From Miltoncostaea marina (GTDB lineage Bacteria > Actinomycetota > Thermoleophilia > Miltoncostaeales > Miltoncostaeaceae): a stretch of 64,000 bases of DNA. The position numbers and the translations under genes were made by a program. Location: the NCBI RefSeq assembly GCF_018141525.1, contig NZ_CP064655.1, positions 496,001-560,000 on the forward strand, given 5' to 3'. Shown here piece after piece: positions 43,968 to 52,690 of the stretch; position 1 is the stretch's first letter, and each line of letters opens with the position of its first letter. The notes beneath the pieces were generated by a model that was not told the DNA's origin, did not search any database, and was given only the letters and a program-made list of their open reading frames with translations.

Positions 43968-44739
43968 GCTCCCGGGGGGGCGGCTCGGGCCGCCCCCCCG
44001 AGGTCGTCCCGCCGAGGTAGAGCTCGGCCACCTGGGGGTCGGTGAGCAGCGCGTCGCCGGCGCCCTCGAAGCGGTTCTGGCCGCCCTCCAGCACGTAGCC
44101 CCGGTCGGCCAGCGCGAGCGCCCGGCGGGCGTTCTGCTCGATCATCACGATCGTGACGCCGGCCTCGTTGATCTCGGCCACGGTGTCGAAGACCTCGCCG
44201 ACCGCGCGCGGCGCGAGGCCCGCCGACGGCTCGTCGAGCAGCAGCACCGACGGGTCCGGCATCAGGGCGCGGGCCATCGCCAGCATCTGGCGCTCGCCGC
44301 CCGAGAGCGTCCCGGCCCGCTGGCGTCGGCGCTCCCGCAGGCGGGGGAACAGGGTCATCATGCGGTCCATCCGCTCGCGGATCGACCCGCGGTCGAGGAT
44401 CCCGCCCACCTCGAGGTTCTCCTGCACCGACAGCGAGCCGAACACGTTGGCGACCTGCGGCACGTAGCTCATGCCGCGGGCGGTCACCTCGTGGGGCGCC
44501 GCGCTCGTGATGTCGTGGCCACGCAGGGTGACCGTGCCCTCGCGCACGCGCACCAGGCCGAAGATGGCCTTCGCGAGCGTCGACTTGCCGGCGCCGTTGG
44601 GCCCGATCACCACCACGACCTCGCCGTCGGAGGCGGTGAGCGAGCAGCCGCGCAGGATGTCGGCCTCCTCCACGTAGCCGCCCACGAGGCCGCTGGCCAC
44701 CAGCACCGGCTCGCCGGGGGCGGTCGTCGGGTCGCTCAC
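43951..44739 (-). CDS. livF: LivF-type ABC transporter ATPase
   Basis: A 262-residue ATPase with Walker A GPNGAGKSTLA, signature LSGGERQ, Walker B LLLDEPSAGL and H-loop region VMIEQNARRAL. It is the second nucleotide-binding subunit of the branched-chain amino-acid importer. GTG 44739 overlaps the livG stop by four bases. Confidence 0.93.
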   Translation of the reverse strand: MSDPTTAPGEPVLVASGLVGGYVEEADILRGCSLTASDGEVVVVIGPNGAGKSTLAKAIFGLVRVREGTVTLRGHDITSAAPHEVTARGMSYVPQVANVFGSLSVQENLEVGGILDRGSIRERMDRMMTLFPRLRERRRQRAGTLSGGERQMLAMARALMPDPSVLLLDEPSAGLAPRAVGEVFDTVAEINEAGVTIVMIEQNARRALALADRGYVLEGGQNRFEGAGDALLTDPQVAELYLGGTTSGGRPEPPPRERAAPS

Positions 44740-45491
44740 GCGTGGGTGGGCTCGGCGCCCAGGTAGGCGTCGATGACGCGGGGGTCGGTGCGGACGTGGT
44801 CGGGGGTGCCGCGCGAGATGACGGCCCCCTCGGCCATCACGATGACGTCGTCGGAGGCGCCCATGACCGTCTCCATGTCGTGCTCGACGAACAGGATCGT
44901 GAGGCCGCGCTCCGCGCGCAGGCGCCCGAGGTAGTCGAGCAGGCGGCGCCCGAGCGTCGGGTTGACGCCGGCCATGGGCTCGTCGAGCAGCACGAGCCGC
45001 GGGCGCGTCATCAGCGCGCGGGCCAGCTCGAGCAGCTTCTTCTGCCCGCCCGAGAGGGTGGCCGCGTACGCGCCGGCGTGGGTCGCGATGCCGACCTCCT
45101 CGAGCAGCTCGAGCGCCTCGGCGCGCACCTCGTCCTCCCGCGTGCGCCACGAGCGCCGGAAGACGGCGCGGTCGAGGCGCGCGCCGGGCTGGTCCGGCGC
45201 CGCGAGCATCACGTTGTCGAGCACCGTCATCTTCGAGAGCACCTTCGTGAGCTGGAAGGTGCGCACCAGCCCCAGGCGCGCGATCCGGTCCGGGCGCTCG
45301 CGGAAGATGTCGTGGCCGGCGAAGCGCACCACGCCGGAGTCGGCCCGGATGAACCCGGTCAGCAGGTTGAAGACGGTCGTCTTGCCGGCGCCGTTGGGGC
45401 CGATGAGCGCCGTCATCGAGCCCTGCCCCACGTCGAAGGTGGCGCCGTCGACCGCCTGCAGCCCGCCGAAGCGCACGCGCAGGTCGCGCAC
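44736..45491 (-). CDS. livG: LivG-type ABC transporter ATPase
   Basis: An ATPase with Walker A GPNGAGKTTVFN, signature LSGGQKK, Walker B LVLLDEPMAGV and switch LFVEHDM. The coordinates use GTG 45491, the only standard start, but that trims the usual first strand (LLEV) and lacks a ribosome site. The frame is open further upstream, and an ATC at 45542 sits five to six bases after AAGGAGGAG inside the end of livM. It may be the true start, giving 268 residues. Confidence 0.92.
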   Translation of the reverse strand: MRDLRVRFGGLQAVDGATFDVGQGSMTALIGPNGAGKTTVFNLLTGFIRADSGVVRFAGHDIFRERPDRIARLGLVRTFQLTKVLSKMTVLDNVMLAAPDQPGARLDRAVFRRSWRTREDEVRAEALELLEEVGIATHAGAYAATLSGGQKKLLELARALMTRPRLVLLDEPMAGVNPTLGRRLLDYLGRLRAERGLTILFVEHDMETVMGASDDVIVMAEGAVISRGTPDHVRTDPRVIDAYLGAEPTHA

Positions 45492-45528
45492 CTCGAGGAG
45501 CGGCCCGTCGCCCGCGGCCGCCGGGGGC

Positions 45529-46467
45529 TCAGGCGTCGAGATGGAGCTCCTCCTTCTTGCCGAAGATGCCCTGCGGCCGGAAGGCCATCATGCCCATGAT
45601 GATGAGGCCCACGGCCACGAAGCGCAGCGCGGCGACCTTGTCGGCGTCGAGCGGGAAGTCGATGAAGCGGGTGCCCGAGACGATGAACGAGATCACGATC
45701 GAGCCCAGCACCACGCCGAAGTAGCTCCCGATGCCGCCCAGGATGAGGATCGCGAAGCCGACGAAGGTGAAGATGGGCTCGAAGTTCTCCGGGAAGAGGG
45801 TCGTCGAGAACAGCGTGTAGAAGACGCCCGCCAGGCCCGCGATCGCGCTGCCGAGGGCCAGCGACTGCAGCTTGTAGGAGAGCACCGGCGTGCCTGAGGC
45901 GGCGGCGGCGTCCTCGTCCTCGCGCACCGCGCGCAGCCGCCGGCGCCACGGCGTGCGCCCCAGGCGCACGAGCAGCAGGCCCACGAGCACGGCCACCAGC
46001 CACACGAGCACGAGCAGCGGCACGCGCCGGTCGAGCTCAAGGCCGAGCCCGTCGAACCAGTCGAGCACGTCGTTGTTGACGTCGCGCCAGGGCCCGCTGG
46101 CGCCGCGCAGCCCCTGGGTGCCCCCGGTCGTGTCCTGTTCGTTCTGGATGGTGATGCGCAGGATCTCGCCCGCGGCGATGGTGGTGATCGCGAAGTAGTC
46201 GGCGCGCAGGCGCAGCGTCGGGATGCCGAGCAGCAGCCCCGCGGCCGCCGAGGCGAGGAGCGCGACCGGGATCGCCAGCCAGATGCCGACGTCGTTGGTC
46301 AGCATGAGGCCCATCGCGTAGGCGCCGATCGCCATGAAGGCGACGTGGCCGAAGTTGATGAGGCCCGTGTCGCCGACCTCGATCTGCAGGCCCAGCACGA
46401 AGATCGCGTAGATCCCCGCGAACGTGAGGACGTACGACCAGAAGCCGAAGGCCAGCAGCGGGTCCAT
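45529..46467 (-). CDS. livM: LivM-type ABC transporter permease
   Basis: A 312-residue permease with eight to ten helices and the conserved LINFGHVAFMAIGAYAMG, GIPTLRLRADYFAITTIAAG and GGIGSYFGVVLGS segments. With LivH it forms the membrane channel. It follows livH by six bases. Confidence 0.93.
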   Translation of the reverse strand: MDPLLAFGFWSYVLTFAGIYAIFVLGLQIEVGDTGLINFGHVAFMAIGAYAMGLMLTNDVGIWLAIPVALLASAAAGLLLGIPTLRLRADYFAITTIAAGEILRITIQNEQDTTGGTQGLRGASGPWRDVNNDVLDWFDGLGLELDRRVPLLVLVWLVAVLVGLLLVRLGRTPWRRRLRAVREDEDAAAASGTPVLSYKLQSLALGSAIAGLAGVFYTLFSTTLFPENFEPIFTFVGFAILILGGIGSYFGVVLGSIVISFIVSGTRFIDFPLDADKVAALRFVAVGLIIMGMMAFRPQGIFGKKEELHLDA

Positions 46468-46473
46468 CGCCGC

Positions 46474-47349
46474 CTACACCGTCCGCGCCTGGCCGAGGAT
46501 CCCCTGGGGCCGCACCAGCAGGACGAGGATCAGCACGAGGAAGCCGATCGCCTCCTTGTACGTCGGCCGGATCAGCATCGTCGACCACTCCTGCGCGAGG
46601 CCCAGGACGATGCCCCCGAGGAGGGCCCCGTACGCGTTGCCGATCCCGCCGAGCACCACCGCCGCGAAGATCGACAGCAGCAGGAACCAGCCCGTGTTGG
46701 GCGTCAGCGTGGTGTAGACGGCCGCCAGCACGCCCGCGAGGCCGGCCAGGCTGCCGGCCAGCAGCCAGGTGTAGGCCACCACCCGCCGCGTGTTCACCCC
46801 CGAGACCTCGGCCAGGTCGAACGAGTCCGACAGCGCCCGCATCGACTTGCCGATCAGCGTGGTGCGCAGCATGAGCGCGACCGCGATCAGGACGACGCCC
46901 GCGGTGACGATCACGATCACCTGGATGCGCGTGATGATCACGTCGCCGAATGGGTTCCACGACTGGAACTGGTCGACGTCCAGCGTGCGGGTGGCGCCGG
47001 TCCACTGGAACAGGATCAGGTTGCGCAGCACGAACGCGAGGCCGATCGAGAGCAGCAGCAGCTGCATCACCCCGGCGCCCTTGCGGCGCATGGGCGCCCA
47101 CACCGAGTACTCCAGCACGAGCCCCAGCGCGGCCACCGCGGCGACGGCGGCGAGCACCGCCACGGCGAGCGGCATGCCGGCGCTGACGTTGACGGCGAAG
47201 GCCACGAAGCCGCCGAGCGTCATGAAGTCGCCGTGGGCGAAGTTGACCAGCTTGAGGATCCCGTACACCAGCGACAGGCCGATCGCGCCGAGGGCGTAGA
47301 TCGCCCCGCTCGACAGGCCGTTGATGGTCGTGTTCAGGAACTCCTGCAC
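46474..47349 (-). CDS. livH: LivH-type ABC transporter permease
   Basis: A 291-residue permease (GLSSGAIYALGAIGLSLVYG, NFAHGDFMTLGGF, VLGGIGNAYGALLGG). GTG 47349 is preceded by a G6 run that can act as ribosome site. The long frame to 47865 covers the divergent nitroreductase and is not coding. It is the first gene of livHMGF. Confidence 0.93.
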   Translation of the reverse strand: MQEFLNTTINGLSSGAIYALGAIGLSLVYGILKLVNFAHGDFMTLGGFVAFAVNVSAGMPLAVAVLAAVAAVAALGLVLEYSVWAPMRRKGAGVMQLLLLSIGLAFVLRNLILFQWTGATRTLDVDQFQSWNPFGDVIITRIQVIVIVTAGVVLIAVALMLRTTLIGKSMRALSDSFDLAEVSGVNTRRVVAYTWLLAGSLAGLAGVLAAVYTTLTPNTGWFLLLSIFAAVVLGGIGNAYGALLGGIVLGLAQEWSTMLIRPTYKEAIGFLVLILVLLVRPQGILGQARTV

Positions 47350-47436
47350 GCGCCCCCCGCCGTCCGGATGGTGGGAGAGGCTACCCGCGGGGGCGCGCGA
47401 CCGCACCTGGGGCGCGTCGTCTAGTCTCACGGCGGC

Positions 47437-47964
47437 ATGGACCTCCACCTCGCCGTGGCCTCCAAGCGGGACTCGCGCCGGTACGACGGCACGCCGGTCC
47501 CGCGCGCCGTGGCCGGGCGCATCCTCGACGCCGGCCGCCTCGCGGGCAGCGCGAGCAACCGCCAGCCGTGGCGGTTCGTCGTGGCCCGGGGCGACGCCCT
47601 GCCCGCCGTCGCCGAGGCGGTCTACGTGGCCTCGAACGTGCTCGACGCCGGGCTCGTGGTGACGATCCTGACCACGCCCGGCGGCGGCCTGGTCGACTTC
47701 GACGCCGGGCGCGCCGCCCAGAACATGATGCTCGCCGCGTGGGCCGAGGGCTTCGTCTCGTGCCCCAACGGCATCGCCGACCGCGAGGCCCTCGACCGTG
47801 TGCTCGGCGTGGAGCCGCCCGAGCGCGCCGCCATCGTGCTCTCGTTCGGCCGCGCCCCGCGGCACCGCGACCCGGCCCGCCGCAGCGCCGAGGGGTGGAG
47901 CGCGACGGCCCGACGGCTGCCGCTCGACCAGCTGGTGCGGTACGTCGGCTCGGTGGACGGGTGA
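47437..47964 (+). CDS. Nitroreductase-family FMN protein
   Basis: A 175-residue protein of the nitroreductase fold: SKRDSRRYDGTPVP at the N-terminus, SASNRQPWRFVV for FMN binding, and DAGRAAQNMMLAAWAEGF in the dimer helix. The substrate is unknown. A paralogue is at 51507-52049. Its stop overlaps the next gene (GTGA). Confidence 0.88.
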   Translation: MDLHLAVASKRDSRRYDGTPVPRAVAGRILDAGRLAGSASNRQPWRFVVARGDALPAVAEAVYVASNVLDAGLVVTILTTPGGGLVDFDAGRAAQNMMLAAWAEGFVSCPNGIADREALDRVLGVEPPERAAIVLSFGRAPRHRDPARRSAEGWSATARRLPLDQLVRYVGSVDG

Positions 47965-48695
47965 CGCTGGCGCGCAGCGGGCGGCTCGGCGCCCGGGGGC
48001 CGGCCGAGGCTACGATCGGGCACGCCGACGCGAGCCTGCTCACCCGACCGACCGACCCGGACTTCATCCACAGCGACCCGTGGCGGGCCCTGCGGATCCT
48101 GGGCGAGTTCGTCGACGGGTTCGACGCGCTGGCCCGCGTCGGCCCCGCGGTGTCGGTGTTCGGCTCGGCGCGCACGGTCCCCGACGCCCCGCACTACGCG
48201 CTGGCCCACGAGGTGGGCCGCATCCTCGCCGAGCGCGGCTACGCGGTCATCACGGGCGGCGGCCCGGGGATCATGGAGGCCGCGAACCGGGGCGCCAGCG
48301 AGGCCGGCGGCCTGTCGGTGGGGTGCACGATCGAGCTGCCGCACGAGCAGGCGGTCAACGACTGGGTCAACCTGGCGATCGCCTTCCGCTACTTCTTCGT
48401 GCGCAAGACGATGTTCGTGAAGTACTCGGAGGCGTACATCGTCTTCCCGGGCGGCTTCGGCACCATGGACGAGCTGTTCGAGGCGCTGACGCTCATCCAG
48501 ACCGGCAAGGCGCTGAGCTTCCCCGTGGTCCTGTGCGGGAGCGCCCACTGGGCCGGCCTGGTGCGCTGGATCCAGGCCCGCATGATGGAGGAGGGCCTGA
48601 TCAACCGGGCCGACATGGACCTGATCCAGATGTCGGACGACCCCGAGCAGATCGTCGACCTGGCGATCGGCCCGCCGGCGGCCGAGGGCACCTAG
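47961..48695 (+). CDS. LOG-family (TIGR00730) nucleotide phosphoribohydrolase-like protein
   Basis: A 244-residue Rossmann-like protein with the LOG signatures ITGGGPGIMEAANRGA and FPGGFGTMDELFE. Related enzymes cleave cytokinin or purine nucleoside monophosphates to base and ribose phosphate, and were once misnamed lysine decarboxylases. GTG 47961 overlaps the upstream stop. Confidence 0.9.
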   Translation: MTLARSGRLGARGPAEATIGHADASLLTRPTDPDFIHSDPWRALRILGEFVDGFDALARVGPAVSVFGSARTVPDAPHYALAHEVGRILAERGYAVITGGGPGIMEAANRGASEAGGLSVGCTIELPHEQAVNDWVNLAIAFRYFFVRKTMFVKYSEAYIVFPGGFGTMDELFEALTLIQTGKALSFPVVLCGSAHWAGLVRWIQARMMEEGLINRADMDLIQMSDDPEQIVDLAIGPPAAEGT

Positions 48696-48699
48696 CCGC

Positions 48700-49359
48700 T
48701 CAGAAGAGGCGCGGCTGCCGCCGCGCCCGGGCCGCGCGGCGGGCGAAGCGGTCCCGCCAGCCCCGCGACAGCGCCGCGACCGCGGCGCCCCGCTCCAGGT
48801 CCTCGGCCGTCGCCGAGTCGAGCAGCAGCAGCGCGACGTCGCGGACCGACATCGAGCCGGCGGCGGGCCGCTCGCGCACCATCGCGTCGCCCGCGGCGAT
48901 CCCGCCCTCGCGCAGCACCCGCAGGTAGAAGCCCACCCGGCCGCTGCCCAGGAAGGGCCCCATGAAGCCCGGCCGCTCCAGGCGCATCTCGAGCTTGAAG
49001 CACGGCATGCGCGGCTGGCTGATCTCGAACAGGGCGTCGCCGGCCCGCAGGACGTCGCCGATGGCGAGCTCGTCCTCGAGCAGGCCCTCGACGGTGAGGT
49101 TCTCGCCGAAGCACCCCGGCCCGAGGTCGTCGCGGCCGAGCTCCGCCGCCCAGTGGGCGTAGTGCTCGACGGGGTAGGCGTACACGGCCTTGTCCGGCCC
49201 CCCGTGGATGCGCGGGTCGGCCTGGCCGTCGCCCGCGAGGCCGTGCCGTCGCGCGCGCACGCGCCCCTCGACGGGCGCCTTGACGATCCCCGAGCGCGCC
49301 GTGCGGCCGCCGGAGGTCAGCGGGGCGGGCATCCCGACGTTGACGGAGCGGATGCGCAC
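48700..49359 (-). CDS. MOSC-domain protein (YiiM-like)
   Basis: A 219-residue protein with a MOSC beta-barrel (GDGQADPRIHGGPDKAVYAY, GCFGENLTVEGL) and the metal-sulfur cysteine in PRMPCFKLEMRL. The C-terminal three-helix extension resembles YiiM, which reduces N-hydroxylated bases with a molybdenum cofactor. It starts at GTG 49359, since the frame beyond belongs to the divergent tadA region. It converges with the LOG gene. Confidence 0.88.
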   Translation of the reverse strand: MRIRSVNVGMPAPLTSGGRTARSGIVKAPVEGRVRARRHGLAGDGQADPRIHGGPDKAVYAYPVEHYAHWAAELGRDDLGPGCFGENLTVEGLLEDELAIGDVLRAGDALFEISQPRMPCFKLEMRLERPGFMGPFLGSGRVGFYLRVLREGGIAAGDAMVRERPAAGSMSVRDVALLLLDSATAEDLERGAAVAALSRGWRDRFARRAARARRQPRLF

Positions 49360-49396
49360 GCCACCAGGGTACCGGCGCCTGCGTACGCTGACCGCG

Positions 49397-49858
49397 ATGA
49401 CCCGCGTCTTCCCGCGCGACGAGCACTTCATGCGGATGGCCCTGCGCGAGGCCGCCGAGGCGTCCGCCCACGGCGACGTGCCGGTGGGGTGCGTGGTGGT
49501 GCGCGACGGCGAGGTCGTCGGCGCCGCGCACAACGAGCGGGAGGCCCGGGGCGACCCGACGGCCCACGCGGAGATCCTGGCGCTGCGCGCGGCGGCGCAC
49601 ACGCTGGGCGGGTGGCGCCTGCTGCGCGCGGTGCTCTACGTCACCCTGGAGCCCTGCCCGATGTGCGCCGGGGCGATCCAGCAGGCGCGCGTCGCCCGGG
49701 TCGTCTACGGTGCCCCCGACCACAAGGTGGGCGCGGCGGGCTCGGTGGTCAACCCGCTCCAGGATCCGCGGCTGCTGCACAGGGTCGAGGTCCAGGGCGG
49801 GGTGCTCGCCCGGGACGCGCTGGCGCTGCTGCGCGCGTTCTTCGATGATCGCCGTTAG
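49397..49858 (+). CDS. tadA: tRNA-specific adenosine deaminase TadA
   Basis: A 153-residue zinc deaminase. HAEIL carries the zinc His and catalytic Glu, and PCPMC carries the two zinc Cys; N-terminal FMRMALREA is typical. It converts A34 to inosine in tRNA-Arg(ACG), whose gene is at 33.1 kb. ATG 49397 gives normal length. The frame further left is antisense to the MOSC gene. Confidence 0.94.
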   Translation: MTRVFPRDEHFMRMALREAAEASAHGDVPVGCVVVRDGEVVGAAHNEREARGDPTAHAEILALRAAAHTLGGWRLLRAVLYVTLEPCPMCAGAIQQARVARVVYGAPDHKVGAAGSVVNPLQDPRLLHRVEVQGGVLARDALALLRAFFDDRR

Positions 49859-49970
49859 GAGTCTGTGAAGGCGCCGGAATCGGCCGGCACGGGCTCTCGT
49901 GCCCCTGCGGGGGACGCCGAAGGGATTACCATCGCGCCCGCCCGAGCAACGACCGAGGAGATGCAGCACG

Positions 49971-51137
49971 GTGAGTAGCCTGGCACCCACGCCCCGACGC
50001 ACGATCCTGGGGCTCGCAATCGCCGGGGCGGCGAGCGCCGCCCTGGTGGTCCCCGCGACCGGCGTCGCAGGCGTCGCGGCCGTCCAGGACGACGTCCTGG
50101 CCGTCGCGCCCCTGGCCCAGATCCCGGAGCGCGTCGAGATGGTCAAGCAGACCCGGGCCAAGGTGACGCGCGTCGACATCCTCTGGCACCTCGTCGCCCC
50201 CACCGCGCCCGCCACGCCCCGCGACCCGGCCGACCCGGCCTACGACTGGTCGCGGCTCGACGCCATCTTCACCGGCCTCGCCGCCGTGAACGTCACACCG
50301 ATCGTCAGCACGTACAGCACCCCGGAGTGGGCGGTGCTGGGCAAGCGCACCAAGCACGGCACCGAGTACAACCCCAACGCGCCGCGCCCCGCCGCCTACG
50401 GCGACTTCCTGCGCGCGGTGGCCACCCGGTACAGCGGCAGCTACGTGCCGGCCGGCGCCGTCGCGCCGCTGCCGCGCATCCGCCACTTCGAGGTCTGGAA
50501 CGAGCCCAACCTCAAGGCGTTCTTCAGCCACAACGGCAAGGCGAACGTCACCACGTACAAGAAGCTCGTGCGGACGGCGTACACGAACATCAAGGCCGTC
50601 AACAAGCGCTCGATCGTGATCGCCGGCGTGGGCGGCCCGCGCAGCTCCACCGGCGGCGGCAACGTGGGCGCCAAGGTCTGGATGAACAAGCTGGTCAACG
50701 ACAAGCGCCTGAAGTTCGACGCCTACTCGCAGCACATCTACCCCTCGCAGGGGCCGAAGTTCCGCTCGAGATCGTACGACCGGGCGTTCCCGACCTGGAA
50801 CAGCCTCGACGAGATCTACAAGACGCTCGACAAGAAGCGCAAGGGCATGAAGCTCTACGTCACCGAGGCGGGCTACACGACGGCGAAGACGCCGTTCCGC
50901 ACGACCAAGGTGGTCTCGTTCGCCCGGCAGCGCCAGTTCCTGAACCAGCTCTTCAACCTCAAGCAGGTCAAGAGCCCGCGCCTCGCCGCGGTCGTCTGGT
51001 TCAACCTGCAGGACAACGAGCACTGGCCGGCCGGCCTCATCCGGGCCGACGGCAGGAAGAAGCCGAGCTACGCGGCCTTCCAGAAGTTCGCCCGCCGGCC
51101 GATCCCGGCCGCGCTGCGCGCCGAGCTGCGTCGCTGA
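49971..51137 (+). CDS. Secreted clan-A glycoside hydrolase-like protein (GH39/GH5 type)
   Basis: A 388-residue exported TIM-barrel enzyme. A hydrophobic signal (ILGLAIAGAASAALVV) precedes the barrel. The acid/base Glu is in FEVWNEPN and the nucleophile Glu probably in YVTEAGYTT, the usual spacing for clan A. The substrate is not predictable. The C-terminal half is unusually Lys-rich for this genome. GTG 49971 follows GAGGAG by ten bases. Confidence 0.85.
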   Translation: MSSLAPTPRRTILGLAIAGAASAALVVPATGVAGVAAVQDDVLAVAPLAQIPERVEMVKQTRAKVTRVDILWHLVAPTAPATPRDPADPAYDWSRLDAIFTGLAAVNVTPIVSTYSTPEWAVLGKRTKHGTEYNPNAPRPAAYGDFLRAVATRYSGSYVPAGAVAPLPRIRHFEVWNEPNLKAFFSHNGKANVTTYKKLVRTAYTNIKAVNKRSIVIAGVGGPRSSTGGGNVGAKVWMNKLVNDKRLKFDAYSQHIYPSQGPKFRSRSYDRAFPTWNSLDEIYKTLDKKRKGMKLYVTEAGYTTAKTPFRTTKVVSFARQRQFLNQLFNLKQVKSPRLAAVVWFNLQDNEHWPAGLIRADGRKKPSYAAFQKFARRPIPAALRAELRR

Positions 51138-51143
51138 TCACGG

Positions 51144-51181
51144 CCCGGGAGGGCGCGCCCGCCGTGGCGCGCCCTCCCGGG
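51144..51181 (+). terminator. Strong hairpin terminator after the glycoside hydrolase
   Basis: CCCGGGAGGGCGCGCC (51144-51159) pairs perfectly with GGCGCGCCCTCCCGGG (51166-51181) around a six-base loop. The stem starts six bases after the stop codon. Confidence 0.75.
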
Positions 51182-51220
51182 GCCGATCGTCGCCGGGGGC
51201 CTGGCGGAACGCCCGCGTCC

Positions 51221-51491
51221 ACCCCGTCGCTCCGCTGACGGCCAAGTGGACCCCGGGGCTCCGGCCAAGTGGACCCCGGGGCTCCGCCCGAGTGGACCCC
51301 GGGGCTCCGCCCAAGTGGACCCCGGGGCTCCGCCCAAGTGGACCCCGGGGCTCCGCCCAAGTGGACCCCGGGGCTCCGCCCGAGTGGACCCCGCGGCTCC
51401 GCCCGAGTGGACCCCGGGGCTCCGCCCAAGTGGACCCCGTCGCTCCGCTGACGGCCAAGTGGACCCCGGGGCTCCGCCCAAGTGGACCCCC
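51221..51491. repeat. Tandem array of a 23-bp GC-rich repeat (11 units)
   Basis: The core AGTGGACCCC begins at 51245, 51268, 51291, 51314, 51337, 51360, 51383, 51406, 51429, 51458 and 51481. The period is exactly 23 bp except one step of 29. Between cores the usual filler is GGGGCTCCGCCCA or its CCCGAG variant. A distinct segment, CCCCGTCGCTCCGCTGACGG, occurs just before the first unit and again at the 29-bp step, which implies duplication of a larger block. Units alternate CCCAAG, CCCGAG and GGCCAAG. The array lies between two convergent genes. Since 23 is not a multiple of three, coding is unlikely despite long open frames. Confidence 0.9.
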
Positions 51492-51506
51492 GCGACGGCG
51501 GCCCTC

Positions 51507-52049
51507 TCAAGGGCGGTCGATGCGCAGCTCCTCGAGGGGCATGCGGCCGAGGGGGATGGCCGGCCGGGCGCCCGGTGGCCGGGGGGCGGGTGGCGCGGGA
51601 CGGCCGACCGCGAGGGCGGTGCGCGCGGTCCACGGCGGCGTCAGGCGCAGCAGCTCGGCGGCCCGGCGCACGTTCGCGGCGGGGAAGAGGGTGACCGGGC
51701 AGGTGCCGAGGTTGAGCGCGTGGGCGGCAAGCATCAGGTTCTGGGCCAGGCGGCCGGCGTCGAACTCGGCGTCGGCGCCGCCGCCGTCGCGGTCGATCGC
51801 GATCGCGAGCGCGAGGGGTGCGGCGGCGAGCGGCCCCGCGTACGCGCCCAGGCGGCTCAGCGCGGCCCGCAGCGCCGGGTCCCGCACCACGACCACGCGC
51901 CACGGCTGGCGGTTGCGCGCGGAGCCGGTCCAGCGGGCGGCCGCGAGGATGCGCGTCACGGCCTCCTCGGGCACCGGCTCGCCGGTGAAGGCGCGGGTCG
52001 CGCGCAGCGACGCGAGCGCCCGCAGCGCGCTGGCGGCGGCCTTCGTCAC
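51507..52049 (-). CDS. Nitroreductase-family protein
   Basis: A 180-residue FMN-binding fold: SLRATRAFTGEPVPEEAV, SARNRQPWRVVVVRD and FDAGRLAQNLMLAAHALNLG. It is a paralogue of the protein at 47437-47964. GTG 52049 starts it. Its 3' end faces the 23-bp repeat array. Confidence 0.87.
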   Translation of the reverse strand: MTKAAASALRALASLRATRAFTGEPVPEEAVTRILAAARWTGSARNRQPWRVVVVRDPALRAALSRLGAYAGPLAAAPLALAIAIDRDGGGADAEFDAGRLAQNLMLAAHALNLGTCPVTLFPAANVRRAAELLRLTPPWTARTALAVGRPAPPAPRPPGARPAIPLGRMPLEELRIDRP

Positions 52050-52189
52050 GGCTGGAGCCTACGCCCGGGCCATCCATCGCCTGCAGCCGATCGATGACGC
52101 CGGCCGGCCGGACGGGCCCCAGCTGTGGCTAGCCTGCGTGCCGGGTCCGGCGGCAGCCGGCGTAGGGAACGGCGACGGGGAGGGGAGCA

Positions 52190-52690
52190 GTGCGACGTCC
52201 GACCGTGATCGCGGCGGCGCTCGTGGCGCTGGCCGGCGGCGTGGCCGCCGGTTGCGGGGGCGACGACGGCGCGTCGGAGGCGGCGAGCGCGGCGACGACG
52301 ACGGCCGCCGCCAGCTCCACGACGGCCGGCGGGCCGGCCGGCGGCGCGGCCGCGGGCGCCGCGGTGCGCGACCTGAAGGCCGACCTGGCCGCCGTGGTCG
52401 CCGACATGCGCGCCCGGCCCTTCGGACGGGGCGAGGCCCGCCTCGCGGCGCTCGACGAGCGGCTGGCCGCGATCTCGGCCGGCATCGCCGCGCTCGAGGC
52501 CGACGCCGGCGCGCCGGGCGCGCCGGATGCATCGGTGATCGCGAACCTGCGCGAGGCCGAGGGTCACCTGCGCCGCTACATCGCGCAGGGCCGGGCGGGC
52601 GAGGAGATCGCGATGCAGCTGTCGGTGTACCGCTACCTCTGGGCCCTCAACCGGCTGCCGGCCAGCCTGTCGGACCTCTACGGCGCCTGA
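52190..52690 (+). CDS. Hypothetical lipoprotein with helical domain
   Basis: A 166-residue exported protein with lipobox VAAGC (about residues 18-22), a Ser/Thr/Ala linker and a helical C-terminal part (RDLKADLAAVVADMRARPFG and LAALDERLAAISAGIAAL). No family was recognised. The GTG 52190 start follows GGGGAG. Its end overlaps the end of the convergent LysR gene by 13 bases. Confidence 0.7.
   Translation: MRRPTVIAAALVALAGGVAAGCGGDDGASEAASAATTTAAASSTTAGGPAGGAAAGAAVRDLKADLAAVVADMRARPFGRGEARLAALDERLAAISAGIAALEADAGAPGAPDASVIANLREAEGHLRRYIAQGRAGEEIAMQLSVYRYLWALNRLPASLSDLYGA

Noticed and set aside
51221-51491. Possible CRISPR array
   Set aside because: Units are contiguous with no unique spacers, and there are no cas genes nearby.
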